A stretch of 64,000 nucleotides of DNA from a bacterium (GCA_026394195.1 JAPKYS010000055.1:1-64000), one strand, 5' to 3'; positions 51,804-61,119 are shown, counted from the first letter of the stretch. The notes: generated by a model not told the origin, from the letters alone. Numbers and translations: made by a program.

Positions 51804-52427
51804 TTATTGCGGTGGGAGAACTTTTACTATGGCGGTTTTTACTTCATCCAGCACCGCTTTTTCTGACTGGGAGGCATCGACCAGAACGATAAAGGGGTCG
51901 GAGAGGCTTAGGAATATGTCCCGTACTCGCTTCAAGTAATCCACTTTTTCGAACAAATTAAGCTCTTCGCCGCGGGTTTGGCGGATACGCAGCACTGCGA
52001 TTTCTGGAACCAGATCAAAAATGAGGACCAGGTCGGGCGCTGGAGCAACAGCCTCATTTCTGCGCCGGATATCTTCAAGATCGAGTCCTCGTGCGCCCTG
52101 ATAGGCGATGCTGGAAAAGTAGTAGCGATCCAGCAGGACAATGTCTCCGCGAGCCAGCGCCGGAGTGATATTCGTTTCAACGTTCCAGCGGCGATCCAAG
52201 ACGAAGAGATCGCGTTCATCTTCCGGGGAAAGACGGCCGCTGATGGCTGACTGGCGCAGCTTCTGACCGTAGGGACCATCAGTCGGTTCCCGTAGAGTGG
52301 TGACCTGATAGCCTGATTCTCTCAGCCATTGTGCACTGAATTGGAGCTGCGTGGTTTTCCCCGCGCCGTCTATTCCTTCAAATACCAGCAGGCGCCCGGT
52401 AGAAATAATCTTACATTCAGGATGCAT
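51804..52427 (-). CDS. tmk: Thymidylate kinase
   Basis: A 207-residue P-loop kinase. P-loop FEGIDGAGKTTQL, dTMP-binding LREPTDGPYG, the DRYYFSSIAYQGARG motif and a LID-type region after DLVPEIAVLRIRQTRGEELN. It phosphorylates dTMP to dTDP. It is transcribed opposite to the genes on both sides. The P-loop has an acidic-poor sequence consistent with the E. coli-like (type II) class, but the class call is not firm. Confidence 0.95.
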   Translation of the reverse strand: MHPECKIISTGRLLVFEGIDGAGKTTQLQFSAQWLRESGYQVTTLREPTDGPYGQKLRQSAISGRLSPEDERDLFVLDRRWNVETNITPALARGDIVLLDRYYFSSIAYQGARGLDLEDIRRRNEAVAPAPDLVLIFDLVPEIAVLRIRQTRGEELNLFEKVDYLKRVRDIFLSLSDPFIVLVDASQSEKAVLDEVKTAIVKVLPPQ

Positions 52428-52576
52428 AGGTTTACTACTTATGAGCTGTAGTCAATGCCTCGTAGTACGCGGCAAGACGTTAACGGTTGGATCGGCTCCG
52501 AAGCTTCCGAAATATAAGTTAAAAGCTCCCACTGCGCAAGCGAAAAATGCTTCCATCCTCTCAGGTAAATACTTCG

Positions 52577-54067
52577 ATGAAAAATCTTAAAATAATTTTC
52601 CTGCTGCTTCTGGTTCAATTCGTGCTGCTTACCGCAGCAGGAAACTGCGCAGAACCACTCCCTATCACCATTCTACACTGGAATGACTTCCACGCCCAGA
52701 ACATGCCTTTCGACCGCAGCTCCGACAGCGGAAAAGTAGCGGTCGGCGGAGCCGCATATTTGGCCGGGTTGTTAGATTCCCTAAAAGGCGTCGAACCGCG
52801 CGTCATCGTTCTTGACGCCGGGGATGAGTTTACCGGCACGCCTGTCTCTTCGATCACAAAAGGCAAATCGCAGTTCGACGTCCTGAACCTTATTCACCCC
52901 GACGCCTTCGAAATCGGCAACCATGAATTCGACGTCGGCTGGGAAAATCTCAAGTCGAGAATAAAGGAAGCCAAATTCAGCGTGCTCTGCAGTAATGTCT
53001 TTGATACCTCCAGCAACAGTTCAATTGCCTCTTCCAGCGTAATCGTCACTAAAGATGGAGTCAAGGTTGCAGTGATCGGCGTGATCATGGGAAATCTTGC
53101 CGGCAGCGTCATGGGCAGCGCGCTCCCCGGAATGAGAGTCGATGATCCAGTAAAAATCGTGAACCTCCTGTTGGATGGTCTGGAACCGCAGACCGATCTC
53201 CAGATCGCCTTGACTCACGAAGGCGTCGAGCAGGATCAACGGCTGGCGCAGGGCTGCCCGCGCCTTGACTTGATCGTCGGCGGACACCAGCATGTCAGAT
53301 TGTTTGATCCTGTGGTCGAAAACGGAGTGCCCATCCTGCAGGCAGGATCAAAAGGTGAATACCTGGGCATGTTCAAAGCTCTGGTGGATACGTCGGAAAA
53401 TAGAATCGTAAGCTACTTTGAAAAACTGATTCCGGTCATCGATTCATCCATAAAGACCAATCCTGAAGTAGCCAGCCTGGTCGAGAAACAGGAAAAAGCC
53501 ATCGCCGGTGATATGGACCAGGTCGTGGCAACGTTGAAGGAACCCTGGGTGCGCGCCTATGAAGGCGAAAGCAACGTTGGTGATTGGACCGCGGACGCCA
53601 TGATCAAGTTGACTGGAAAGGATATTTCACTGATCAATTCAGGTGGATTTCGCCGGGATTTGCCGGCTGGTCCCGTGACCATCCGTCAGATCTGGGAATT
53701 GCACCCCTTCGGCAATCGCTTGGTGGGATTCGAGCTTTCCGGGGAAGAACTGCTTCACGCTTTCGGCTACCAGGTACGCACTAAAGGCGACGTGGTTCAA
53801 GTTGGAGGTTTGCGATATCGCGCCAGCAGCGCCGGTAAGGTGCTGGAATTAACCATCGCTGGAAAACCGGTCGACCCGCAACGGCGCTATACGGTTATTT
53901 CCAATGAATACGTTTCCGGGCATATGAAGAAGTACTTCGATCTCGATCTGGGTAAGCGACCGGTGACCGATCTGGGTTGGATCGATCGCGATCTGGTCAT
54001 GGAAGCTATGACGCAGGAAGGGACCGTTTCTTCCCGAATTGATGGCAGAATCGCACTGGTGGAATAA
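52577..54067 (+). CDS. UshA-like 5'-nucleotidase/2',3'-cyclic phosphodiesterase, exported
   Basis: A 496-residue protein from the ATG at 52577 (an ATG 30 bases upstream is possible), with a signal peptide (IIFLLLLVQFVLLTAAGNC). The metallophosphatase domain has all motifs of the UshA family: LHWNDFHAQ, LDAGDEFTGTP, IGNHEFDVG, ALTHEGVEQD and VGGHQHV. The C-terminal substrate domain has LINSGGFRRDLPAGPVTIRQIW and the stacking loop HPFGNRLVGFELSG. It dephosphorylates nucleotides in the periplasm or on the surface to salvage nucleosides and phosphate. It stands alone between tmk and the duplicated phosphatase genes. It lacks a lipobox, so it should be soluble or loosely attached. Confidence 0.93.
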   Translation: MKNLKIIFLLLLVQFVLLTAAGNCAEPLPITILHWNDFHAQNMPFDRSSDSGKVAVGGAAYLAGLLDSLKGVEPRVIVLDAGDEFTGTPVSSITKGKSQFDVLNLIHPDAFEIGNHEFDVGWENLKSRIKEAKFSVLCSNVFDTSSNSSIASSSVIVTKDGVKVAVIGVIMGNLAGSVMGSALPGMRVDDPVKIVNLLLDGLEPQTDLQIALTHEGVEQDQRLAQGCPRLDLIVGGHQHVRLFDPVVENGVPILQAGSKGEYLGMFKALVDTSENRIVSYFEKLIPVIDSSIKTNPEVASLVEKQEKAIAGDMDQVVATLKEPWVRAYEGESNVGDWTADAMIKLTGKDISLINSGGFRRDLPAGPVTIRQIWELHPFGNRLVGFELSGEELLHAFGYQVRTKGDVVQVGGLRYRASSAGKVLELTIAGKPVDPQRRYTVISNEYVSGHMKKYFDLDLGKRPVTDLGWIDRDLVMEAMTQEGTVSSRIDGRIALVE

Positions 54068-54160
54068 CTTCAACGGGTAAATTCCAACCCTACTAATTGT
54101 CACAAAATGATCGATAATCCTCGACCTACTTATAGTTACCTAATTATTCAGGTTTTCCCT

Positions 54161-54189
54161 TTGCAATCCTGTTATTCTCAATTTAAATT
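54161..54189 (+). promoter_or_regulatory. Promoter of phosphatase-superfamily gene, copy 1
   Basis: TTGCAA (54161-54166), 17-base spacer, TAAATT (54184-54189). The same arrangement, with TTGCAT in the -35 position, is kept in copy 2 at 56512-56540, which supports it. The leader is about 75 bases, with an AGA-rich region before the ATG. Confidence 0.6.
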
Positions 54190-54269
54190 GTTGACTACCA
54201 ACTCTGACGATTATTTCTCGTAAGAGACTCTGACACCAGAACTACAAAGACGGAAGAAAGATCACCGAA

Positions 54270-56201
54270 ATGCCAAGAGACACAAATCAATCTCCATCAC
54301 TGCTCGTCAGCCTGAAACTTAGCCTGAATTTTTGGACCATTGCCGGAATTCTACTTTGGCTTATAATATGCGTGGAAAATCGTCTTCTTGTTTTTAATCT
54401 TGATATCCTTAAGATCTTTGCCGCATCTGCGCTTTTTTACGCAGCACTCGGTTTGGTGTTATGGCTGCCGGTTCTGATCGGATCAAAACTGTTAAAAAAG
54501 ATCCGGTTATTCGGTCAAAACCAACGGACTCTGGAATTGGGATCACATTGGGTCATTGCGTTTTTAATGAGCTTCCTGTATTCGATGCATCTTGATTATT
54601 TCCCCTCTATTCGGGTATTATCGGCGACAGGGATGCTTCTTACCTTCCTGTTGGTAATCGTCGGGATCATCACAGCTTTCTGCTTCATCAAAATCTATCA
54701 GACCTTAAGGTACTTGTCATTCTTCCGAGCCTATTTCCGAACTTTGCTCTCTTCCGCATTGTTGATCATCTTGGTGTACGGCGGTTTTGTCATTGTGGAT
54801 ACTCTGCATCGATTAAACCAGAAAAAAGTCGCGTCCGACCTCAACACTGCTCTCCCAACTGACGCGAAAGTTCTTTTTTTAGGGTTTGATGCCGGCACCT
54901 GGGATGCAATCAATCCTTTGGTAAAAGCAGGAAAAATGCCCAATTTTGCCAGGCTGATGGAAGGCGCGGTGACGACCCGGTTGAAGACGAATATTCCCAC
55001 CCTCTCTTCCATCCTCTGGACCACCATTGCTACGGGTAAATTACAAAACAAACACGGCGTTAATGAAAGCATTTCCATCATGGTGCCGCGACTAAATCAA
55101 AATGTCATTACTTTTCCACGATTCCTGGGCGCTTATCAAGTTGCTGACTACCTCAGTCGCCATGGAGTCTTCGATATCATTCCGATGACAAGTACAGCGA
55201 GACACACCAAGGCAATCTGGAATATTTTAACCGATTACCAGAAGCGTGTGGGTATTGTGGGCTGGTGGGGGTCTTTCCCGCCTGAACCAGTCAATGGGGT
55301 CGTGATTTCCGATCACTCCTCCATGGAGAAGACTGAGATGGGAAAAGCCAAAGGACTGTATTCTCAGAGCGAGGCGGCTGAAGATGCTGCTAAATCCTCA
55401 GTTTATCCGCCTGAGTTAAGCGCTGAACTGGACACAATCGCGGCGCAGACGCAGTCATTGAGTTTGGAAGAGTTAAATTATTTCATCGCTGCGGACAGCG
55501 CCAAACTGACTTACGTTAATACTCTGACCGGTTGGGATCGAACCAAGATCGAGTGCATCTTGAAAATGAGCTATTTGACCGACAAGTACTTCAAGCTCTG
55601 CACTGAACATCTGTTGGATAAGGAGTCCTTCGACCTGTTGACAGCATACTTCTTCGAGACGGATGCGATCGCTCATTGCTATTGGCAATTCCGAGATGGG
55701 GTGTCGCATTACTTCCCGAGGATTACACCAGACGATCTGGCAAAATATCGGGACGTAGTTGACAACGCCTATATCAACGCAGACCGGATTTTAGGTTCAA
55801 TCATGGAACACGTCCCCGAAGATACCCACATCATTATCATATCTGATCACGGCTTCGAGTTGGAAAAGATCGCTGGCAGTTATTGCGTCAGGCACGAGTA
55901 CGCGCCGGATGGGATTTTACTGATGCGCGGTCCTTATTTCAATCCCAATGCTAAATTCACAGAACCACCACATCTGCAGGATATTACACCGACCATACTA
56001 ACATTACTCGGTATCCCCATTGGTGCGGATATGGACGGACGAGTCTTGAAAGAAGTCTTCAACGGGGAGTTCCTCGAAAAATATCCTCTACGCACAATAC
56101 CTTCGCATGACCGGGGTCAGCATTTCCGGGCTCGAGCCACCCTTTCTGCAGAAGATCAAATCTTGAGAGATAAACTACGATCTCTGGGCTACATTCAATA
56201 A
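54270..56201 (+). CDS. Membrane alkaline-phosphatase-superfamily (type I phosphodiesterase) protein, copy 1
   Basis: A 643-residue protein. Residues about 15-195 hold five hydrophobic spans; the rest is an extracytoplasmic alkaline-phosphatase-superfamily domain. Likely metal ligands: Asp in LFLGFDAGTWDAI, the nucleophile Ser/Thr in IPTLSSILWTTIATGK, Asp and His in ETDAIAHCYW, DH in IISDHGFELEK and His in RHEYAPDGIL. This layout fits a nucleotide pyrophosphatase/phosphodiesterase or a lipid-linked phosphotransferase. Substrate is unknown. The protein is nearly identical to copy 2; the most visible differences lie in the fifth span and spacer (about residues 150-195) and in the active-site loops around YWQF/FWFF and FELEK/MQVEK. 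Confidence 0.85.
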   Translation: MPRDTNQSPSLLVSLKLSLNFWTIAGILLWLIICVENRLLVFNLDILKIFAASALFYAALGLVLWLPVLIGSKLLKKIRLFGQNQRTLELGSHWVIAFLMSFLYSMHLDYFPSIRVLSATGMLLTFLLVIVGIITAFCFIKIYQTLRYLSFFRAYFRTLLSSALLIILVYGGFVIVDTLHRLNQKKVASDLNTALPTDAKVLFLGFDAGTWDAINPLVKAGKMPNFARLMEGAVTTRLKTNIPTLSSILWTTIATGKLQNKHGVNESISIMVPRLNQNVITFPRFLGAYQVADYLSRHGVFDIIPMTSTARHTKAIWNILTDYQKRVGIVGWWGSFPPEPVNGVVISDHSSMEKTEMGKAKGLYSQSEAAEDAAKSSVYPPELSAELDTIAAQTQSLSLEELNYFIAADSAKLTYVNTLTGWDRTKIECILKMSYLTDKYFKLCTEHLLDKESFDLLTAYFFETDAIAHCYWQFRDGVSHYFPRITPDDLAKYRDVVDNAYINADRILGSIMEHVPEDTHIIIISDHGFELEKIAGSYCVRHEYAPDGILLMRGPYFNPNAKFTEPPHLQDITPTILTLLGIPIGADMDGRVLKEVFNGEFLEKYPLRTIPSHDRGQHFRARATLSAEDQILRDKLRSLGYIQ

Positions 56202-56224
56202 ACCTGTCCGAATGTGGTAAATGG

Positions 56225-56254
56225 AAAAGCCCGGCTGGTCTTTCGGGCTTTTTC
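56225..56254 (+). terminator. Terminator of copy 1
   Basis: AAAGCCCG pairs with CGGGCTTT and is followed by TTCTATT. The same hairpin ends copy 2 at 58575-58603, exactly 2350 bases away. Confidence 0.85.
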
Positions 56255-56288
56255 TATTCCAGGTCTTTATCTTGATCAGGCCGGCGCA

Positions 56289-56366
56289 TCAATTCAGCCT
56301 GAAGCCCGCCGAGGTGATGATAATCGACTGACTGTCACCCTGCTGCTTGATGACCTGCGCAGAACC
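56289..56366 (-). pseudogene. Relic of a second Wzi-like gene between the phosphatase copies
   Basis: 56289-56304 corresponds to the 3' end of the Wzi-like gene at 58639, at the same 2350-base offset as the phosphatase copies. 56299-56366 then matches 59815-59882 inside that gene (CCCGCCGAGGTGATGAT and CACCCTGCTGC stretches). The two parts meet at a shared CTGAA, so about 1.15 kb between them is missing in this copy. After 56366 similarity ends. It shows that the duplicated unit once included the phosphatase gene and the Wzi gene. Confidence 0.75.
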
Positions 56367-56511
56367 TGCTACCGCCCATCGCCCGAACTGAGCTGCATTC
56401 CTCTGGAACGAAGAATCGAAAGGTGAATTAACTTAATCATCAGAAATAATTGAAGTTAAGGATGATCCACCGGGGTCAATTTAAATAGATCAGATTATTA
56501 CGTTTTTTTCT

Positions 56512-56540
56512 TTGCATTCATGTTATTCTCAATTTAAATT
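56512..56540 (+). promoter_or_regulatory. Promoter of phosphatase-superfamily gene, copy 2
   Basis: TTGCAT (56512-56517), 17-base spacer, TAAATT (56535-56540), the counterpart of 54161-54189. The upstream sequences of the copies diverge before this promoter. The rest of 56202-56619 holds the copy 1 terminator and the Wzi relic; an open frame at 56214-56426 crosses both and is not real. Confidence 0.6.
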
Positions 56541-56619
56541 GTTAACTATCAACACTGACGATTATTTCTCGTAAGAGACTCTGACACCGGAACTACAAGA
56601 CGGAAGAAAGATCACCGAA

Positions 56620-58551
56620 ATGCCAAGAGACACAAATCAATCTCCATCACTGCTCGTCAGCCTGAAGCTCAGTCTGAATTTTTGGACCATCGCCGGAATT
56701 CTACTCTGGCTTATAATATGCGTGAAAAATCGTCTTCTCGTTTTTAATCTTGATATCCTTAAGATCTTTGCCGCATCTGCGCTTTTTTACGCAGCACTCG
56801 GTTTGGTTTTATGGCTGCCGGTTCTGATCGGATCCAAACTATTAAAAAAGGTCCGGTTATTCGGCCAAAACCAACACGCTCTCGAGTTGGGATCACATTG
56901 GGTGTTGGCTTTCTTGATAAGTTTCCTGTATTCGATGCATCTTCATTATTTCCCCTCTATTCGGGTATTATCGGCGACAGGGATGCTTCTTTCCTTCCTG
57001 CTGGTAATCGTTGGGATCATCACAGCTTTCTGCTTCATCAAAATCCATCAGACCTTAAGGTATTTGTCCATTTTTCGAGCCTGCTTTCGCACGTTAATCT
57101 CCTGCACTTTAATCATGGTTCTCGTCTTTAGTGGATTCGTCGTTGCTGACGTTCTTCTGAGATCGAACCAGAAGCGGGTTCCACCCGAACTGAATACTGC
57201 ATTACCCACCGGCGCTAAAGTTCTACTATTCGGCTTTGATGCTGGCACCTGGGATGCAATCAATCCTTTGGTAAAAGCAGGAAAAATGCCCAATTTTGCC
57301 AGGCTGATGGAAGGCGCGGTGACGTCCCGGTTGAAGACGAATATTCCCACCAGCTCTTCCATCCTCTGGACCACCATTGCTACGGGTAAATTACAAAACA
57401 AACACGGCGTTAATGAGTTCGTTTCCATCGTGGTGCCGCTACTAAATCAAAATGTCATTACTTTCCCACGATTCCTGGGCGCTTATCAAGTTGCTGACTA
57501 CCTCAGTCGCCACGGAGTCTTCGATATCATCCCGCTGTCGAGTACTGCGAGACACACCAAAGCAATCTGGAATATTTTAACCGATTACCAGAAGCGTGTG
57601 GGTATCGTGGGCTGGTGGGGGTCTTTCCCGCCTGAACCAGTCAATGGGGTCGTGATTTCCGATCACGCCTCCATGGAGAAGACTGAGAGGGGAAAAGCCA
57701 AAGGACTGTATTCTCAGAGCGAGGCGGTTAAAGATGTTGCTAAATCCTCGATTTATCCGCCTGAGTTAAGCGTTGAACTGGACACAATCGCGGCGCAGAC
57801 GCAGTCATTGAGTTTGGAAGAGTTAAATTATTTCATCGCTGCGGACAGCGCCAAACTGACTTACGTTAATACCCTGACCGGTTGGGATCGAACCAAGATC
57901 GAGTGCATGTTGAAAGTTAGCTATTTGACCGACAAGTACTTCAGACTCTGTACTGAACATCTGTTGGATAAGGAGTCCTTCGACCTGCTAACAGCTTATT
58001 TCTTCGAGACGGATGCGATCGCACATGCTTTCTGGTTTTTCCGAGATGGGGCGTCCCAGTACTTCCCATGGATTACACCAGAAGATCTGGCAAAATATCG
58101 GGACGTGGTTGACAATGCCTATATCAACGCAGACCGAATTTTAGGTTCAATCATGGAACACGTCCCCAAAGATACCCACATCATTATCCTGTCTGATCAT
58201 GGCATGCAGGTGGAAAAGATTCACGGTAGTTATAACATCACGCACTCTTTAGCGCCGGATGGGATTTTACTGATGCGCGGTCCTTATTTCAATCCCAATG
58301 CTAAATTCACAGAACCACCACATCTGCAGGATATTACGCCGACCATACTGGCATTACTCGGTATCCCCATTGGTGCGGATATGGACGGAAGAGTCTTGAA
58401 AGAAGTCTTCAACGGGGAGTTCCTCGAAAAATATCCTATGCGTACCATTCCCTCCCACGATCGTGGTAAGATTTTCCGGGCTCGAGCCACCCTTTCAGGA
58501 GAAGATCAAATCTTGAGAGATAAACTACGAGCTCTGGGCTATATTCAATAA
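56620..58551 (+). CDS. Membrane alkaline-phosphatase-superfamily protein, copy 2
   Basis: A 643-residue protein collinear with copy 1: five N-terminal spans and the same extracytoplasmic domain with GFDAGTWDAI, IPTSSSILWTTIATGK, ETDAIAHAFW, ILSDHGMQVEK and THSLAPDGIL. All metal-binding positions are conserved, so both copies should be active. Substitutions cluster in the membrane-proximal part and in loops near the active site (YWQF in copy 1, FWFF here; KIAGSYCVRHEY versus KIHGSYNITHSL), hinting at a different substrate rather than simple dosage. Adjacent, convergent, is the Wzi-like gene. Together they suggest a role in modifying or anchoring a surface polymer. Confidence 0.85.
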   Translation: MPRDTNQSPSLLVSLKLSLNFWTIAGILLWLIICVKNRLLVFNLDILKIFAASALFYAALGLVLWLPVLIGSKLLKKVRLFGQNQHALELGSHWVLAFLISFLYSMHLHYFPSIRVLSATGMLLSFLLVIVGIITAFCFIKIHQTLRYLSIFRACFRTLISCTLIMVLVFSGFVVADVLLRSNQKRVPPELNTALPTGAKVLLFGFDAGTWDAINPLVKAGKMPNFARLMEGAVTSRLKTNIPTSSSILWTTIATGKLQNKHGVNEFVSIVVPLLNQNVITFPRFLGAYQVADYLSRHGVFDIIPLSSTARHTKAIWNILTDYQKRVGIVGWWGSFPPEPVNGVVISDHASMEKTERGKAKGLYSQSEAVKDVAKSSIYPPELSVELDTIAAQTQSLSLEELNYFIAADSAKLTYVNTLTGWDRTKIECMLKVSYLTDKYFRLCTEHLLDKESFDLLTAYFFETDAIAHAFWFFRDGASQYFPWITPEDLAKYRDVVDNAYINADRILGSIMEHVPKDTHIIILSDHGMQVEKIHGSYNITHSLAPDGILLMRGPYFNPNAKFTEPPHLQDITPTILALLGIPIGADMDGRVLKEVFNGEFLEKYPMRTIPSHDRGKIFRARATLSGEDQILRDKLRALGYIQ

Positions 58552-58574
58552 ACCTGTCCGAATGTCGTAAATGG

Positions 58575-58603
58575 AAAAGCCCGGCTGGTCTTCCGGGCTT
58601 TCT
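58575..58603. terminator. Terminator of copy 2, possibly bidirectional
   Basis: AAAGCCCGG pairs with CCGGGCTTT, with T-rich sequence on the right and A-rich sequence on the left. It lies between two convergent genes, so it may serve both directions. Confidence 0.8.
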
Positions 58604-58638
58604 CTATTCCAGGTTTCGATCTTGATCAGATCGCCCCA

Positions 58639-60345
58639 TCAATTCAGCTTGAACCCCACTTCCCACTCCCACGAATCGTCCGCCAGGTTACTCTCAGTCC
58701 AGGCTCCGCGGCTCCACAGAAACAGATTTTCCAAAAGTTCCACGGTACCCAGCAACTGAACTGCACTCGTTTTCTGCAACGATCCTCCCAGAAAAGGAGC
58801 GTTTTCAGCGCCATCTTTTTCGTGTGGAGCGAAAAGACTGCCGCCGGCGTTGATTTGATCGATGTTGGCGCCATGCAATAGCCGGGTATAACTCGCCTGG
58901 AGCAGTACTCGCCGGTGCGGTCGGAACTCGATTTCACCGTATCCGACTTCTGAGTTGGGTGGATAGCGATAACCCAGCGGCGCAATCCAATGGGTATAGA
59001 CGTTAACCGGATAGTGATGAGTATAAACGAAAGGGCGCAGTTTCACCATTTCCAGCGCAACCTCCCAATTCTTAAACCCCAGGGGTTGAACGTAACTCAA
59101 GCCTGCCAGCCAGCCGATTTTATTGCCGTAATAATCGGTCGTCACCCTACCGAAAGTAATGTCGTCGATCAGGAATTGCCCGTAGAGTTTCCAGCGGGCA
59201 TGCGGAATCCAGACCGCATCGAAGCACATCAGGGTATTGTCCTCATCACCCAGATCGTGCTGCGCAGAATAGAAGAAATTGATCGGGATCAAGTAGGCAA
59301 GTTCGGGTGAACGTTCTCCGAAAATAACGGACTCCGAGAAGGCGAAGCGTAAGCGGCGGTGAGGATTCCATTCCAAACGGTGCGCCGCCAGATATTTGGC
59401 TGCTTCAATGGTGCGATAAAACCCGGCGCTGGTGTAGAGTGTATCGTCAATTTCGGTATAGTTCGACAGGCTGCCGAAGACGTAAACGAATCGCATCCGC
59501 TGCCCCAGGTTCACTGCGGCTTGAACCTGGTGGAAAGAAGTCCCCCAATCCGACAGCAAAAGTTGTCCTGATCGTCCCGGACCCCAGCGCAGCTGCATTT
59601 TTCCGGCGTGCAGTTCCCAGAATTTGCCCCCGATAGCCACATCGATATCCGCCACGTCATAGTTGATGGAACTGGCGCCTTTGGGGCTGAAAACGAAACC
59701 GAACCGGTCCTGGTAAAGCTGAGACCGACTCCAGTAAGGACCCCGCCCGCGCTCGGTCATATCATGAAAATCGAGGTAAAGCCCGATCGTCTTCGGTATC
59801 TGCCCCCTCAATCTGAAACCCGCCGAGGTGATGATGATCGACCGGCTGTCACCCTGCTGCGTGATGACCTGCGCAGAACCGCGTGGATCCAGGTAGGCGT
59901 CAAAGTTGGGATTCTCGTAGGAATAAAAGTGTTGTCCATCCCGGTAGAATACGCCGGTGAAGAGACTCTTTTCGGACATCCAATCGCTGAAACAGCCCAA
60001 TCGAGCGCGCTCTTCAGGGTGAGGCGCTACGGGCGACGTGATTCCTTCTCGATCCAGATCACGGTGAAATTCCCAGCGATAGGCTTGCAGCGAGCGGACG
60101 TCGACCGCGGATAAAACTCCAGGCTGTTCAGTAACCTTCTCCAGAATTTCATCCAGCAACTGAGCAATTCTCACCCGCCCCACCGGTTTTGATCCCAGCA
60201 GTGGATGATCCAGCAGCCCTAAGGTCTCCATCCGGTCCAGAAAGCCATAGACGGGATGAACGACCGGCAGCAGGGTCGATTGAGCCGCAGCGAGGCTGAT
60301 CAGCAGCAGAGCCGATGCCAGAGCCGTGGTAAGTCTTTTATACAA
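58639..60345 (-). CDS. Capsule-assembly Wzi family outer-membrane protein
   Basis: A 568-residue protein with a signal peptide (MYKRLTTALASALLLISLAAAQ). Typical Wzi-family features: an N-terminal region with HPVYGFLDRMETLGLLDHP, followed by barrel strands with many aromatic residues, the motif HAGKMQLRWGPGRSGQLLLSD, PINFFYSAQHDLGDEDN and a C-terminal strand ending WEWEVGFKLN. E. coli Wzi is a surface lectin that holds the group 1 capsule. The start is TTG with AGGA seven bases upstream. There is no wza-wzb-wzc here, so its polymer is unknown; the phosphatase genes next door may be linked. A relic of another copy lies at 56289-56366. Confidence 0.87.
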   Translation of the reverse strand: MYKRLTTALASALLLISLAAAQSTLLPVVHPVYGFLDRMETLGLLDHPLLGSKPVGRVRIAQLLDEILEKVTEQPGVLSAVDVRSLQAYRWEFHRDLDREGITSPVAPHPEERARLGCFSDWMSEKSLFTGVFYRDGQHFYSYENPNFDAYLDPRGSAQVITQQGDSRSIIITSAGFRLRGQIPKTIGLYLDFHDMTERGRGPYWSRSQLYQDRFGFVFSPKGASSINYDVADIDVAIGGKFWELHAGKMQLRWGPGRSGQLLLSDWGTSFHQVQAAVNLGQRMRFVYVFGSLSNYTEIDDTLYTSAGFYRTIEAAKYLAAHRLEWNPHRRLRFAFSESVIFGERSPELAYLIPINFFYSAQHDLGDEDNTLMCFDAVWIPHARWKLYGQFLIDDITFGRVTTDYYGNKIGWLAGLSYVQPLGFKNWEVALEMVKLRPFVYTHHYPVNVYTHWIAPLGYRYPPNSEVGYGEIEFRPHRRVLLQASYTRLLHGANIDQINAGGSLFAPHEKDGAENAPFLGGSLQKTSAVQLLGTVELLENLFLWSRGAWTESNLADDSWEWEVGFKLN

Positions 60346-60365
60346 GCTAAAATCCTATGATTGGT

Positions 60366-60995
60366 CTACATTTTCCTGAATACGCCCACCACCCGACCGG
60401 CAATGTGGAATCCCGGAGTGCTGCGTTCTACGACGATGGGACCGAAGAAACGATTGGCTGGTTCCAGGCGTACGGTGCTGGATTCCGGGTAGAAGTATTT
60501 GACGGTGGCTTCGTCGCCGATGACCGCCACGACGATGTCGCCGCGTTTTAAATCCGGCTGAGGCTTGGCGAAGACCAGGTCTCCGTCAAAAATGCCGGCT
60601 CCAACCATGGAATCCCCCTTGACCCGCAGAGCGAACGTTTCCTCACCCTTCATCAGCATGCTGTCTATCGCCAGGAAGCCCTCGATATTCTGTTCAGCTA
60701 ACATGGGCGTCCCCGCTGCCACCCGACCGACGATGGGAACTTTAATCACCGAAGCCTTCAGTCCGGTGGTATCAGCGACGGCACGGATCAGTTCAATGCC
60801 GCGTGAGATGTGGTTGCTGCGTTTGATTTCCCCCTTGCGTTCTAAAGCCTGCAAGAAACCGCGCACGCCGTTGGTCGAACGGATGCCGAAGTACGCGCCG
60901 ATTTCGCGGATGGAGGGAGGATAGCCCTTCTCGATCACCTGCCGGCGGATGAATTCCAGAATATCCTGCTGTTTTTCCGTCAGAGGTCTGGACAT
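60366..60995 (-). CDS. lexA: LexA repressor
   Basis: A 209-residue LexA from the ATG at 60995, which has AAGGGGG six bases upstream; an in-frame ATG at 61016 is less likely. Winged-helix N-terminal domain (residues 1-70), Ala94-Gly95 cleavage site (GRVAAGTPM), and the Ser129/Lys166 catalytic dyad (GDSMVGAG, EATVKYFY). RecA-stimulated self-cleavage derepresses DNA-repair genes. Its own promoter (61028-61056) has a palindromic CACATTGTG at 61012-61020, just downstream of the -10, which is a candidate LexA operator; it does not match the E. coli or B. subtilis box. Confidence 0.96.
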   Translation of the reverse strand: MSRPLTEKQQDILEFIRRQVIEKGYPPSIREIGAYFGIRSTNGVRGFLQALERKGEIKRSNHISRGIELIRAVADTTGLKASVIKVPIVGRVAAGTPMLAEQNIEGFLAIDSMLMKGEETFALRVKGDSMVGAGIFDGDLVFAKPQPDLKRGDIVVAVIGDEATVKYFYPESSTVRLEPANRFFGPIVVERSTPGFHIAGRVVGVFRKM

Positions 60996-61027
60996 GGTAA
61001 CCCCCTTGATACACATTGTGACACTTT

Positions 61028-61056
61028 AATATACTGCACAAATGGGCAAATTGCAA
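61028..61056 (-). promoter_or_regulatory. lexA promoter
   Basis: On the minus strand TTGCAA (61051-61056), 17-base spacer, TATATT (61028-61033). The predicted transcription start is near 61021, overlapping the CACATTGTG palindrome (61012-61020). Confidence 0.7.
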
Positions 61057-61119
61057 GAATTTTTACGAAATTATTCGATACCCCTCAATATAAAGAAGAT
61101 AAAGTAGGATACGTTGAAT

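Noticed and set aside
56214..56426. 70-residue open frame between the phosphatase copies
   Set aside because: It runs through a terminator and the antisense strand of the Wzi relic.
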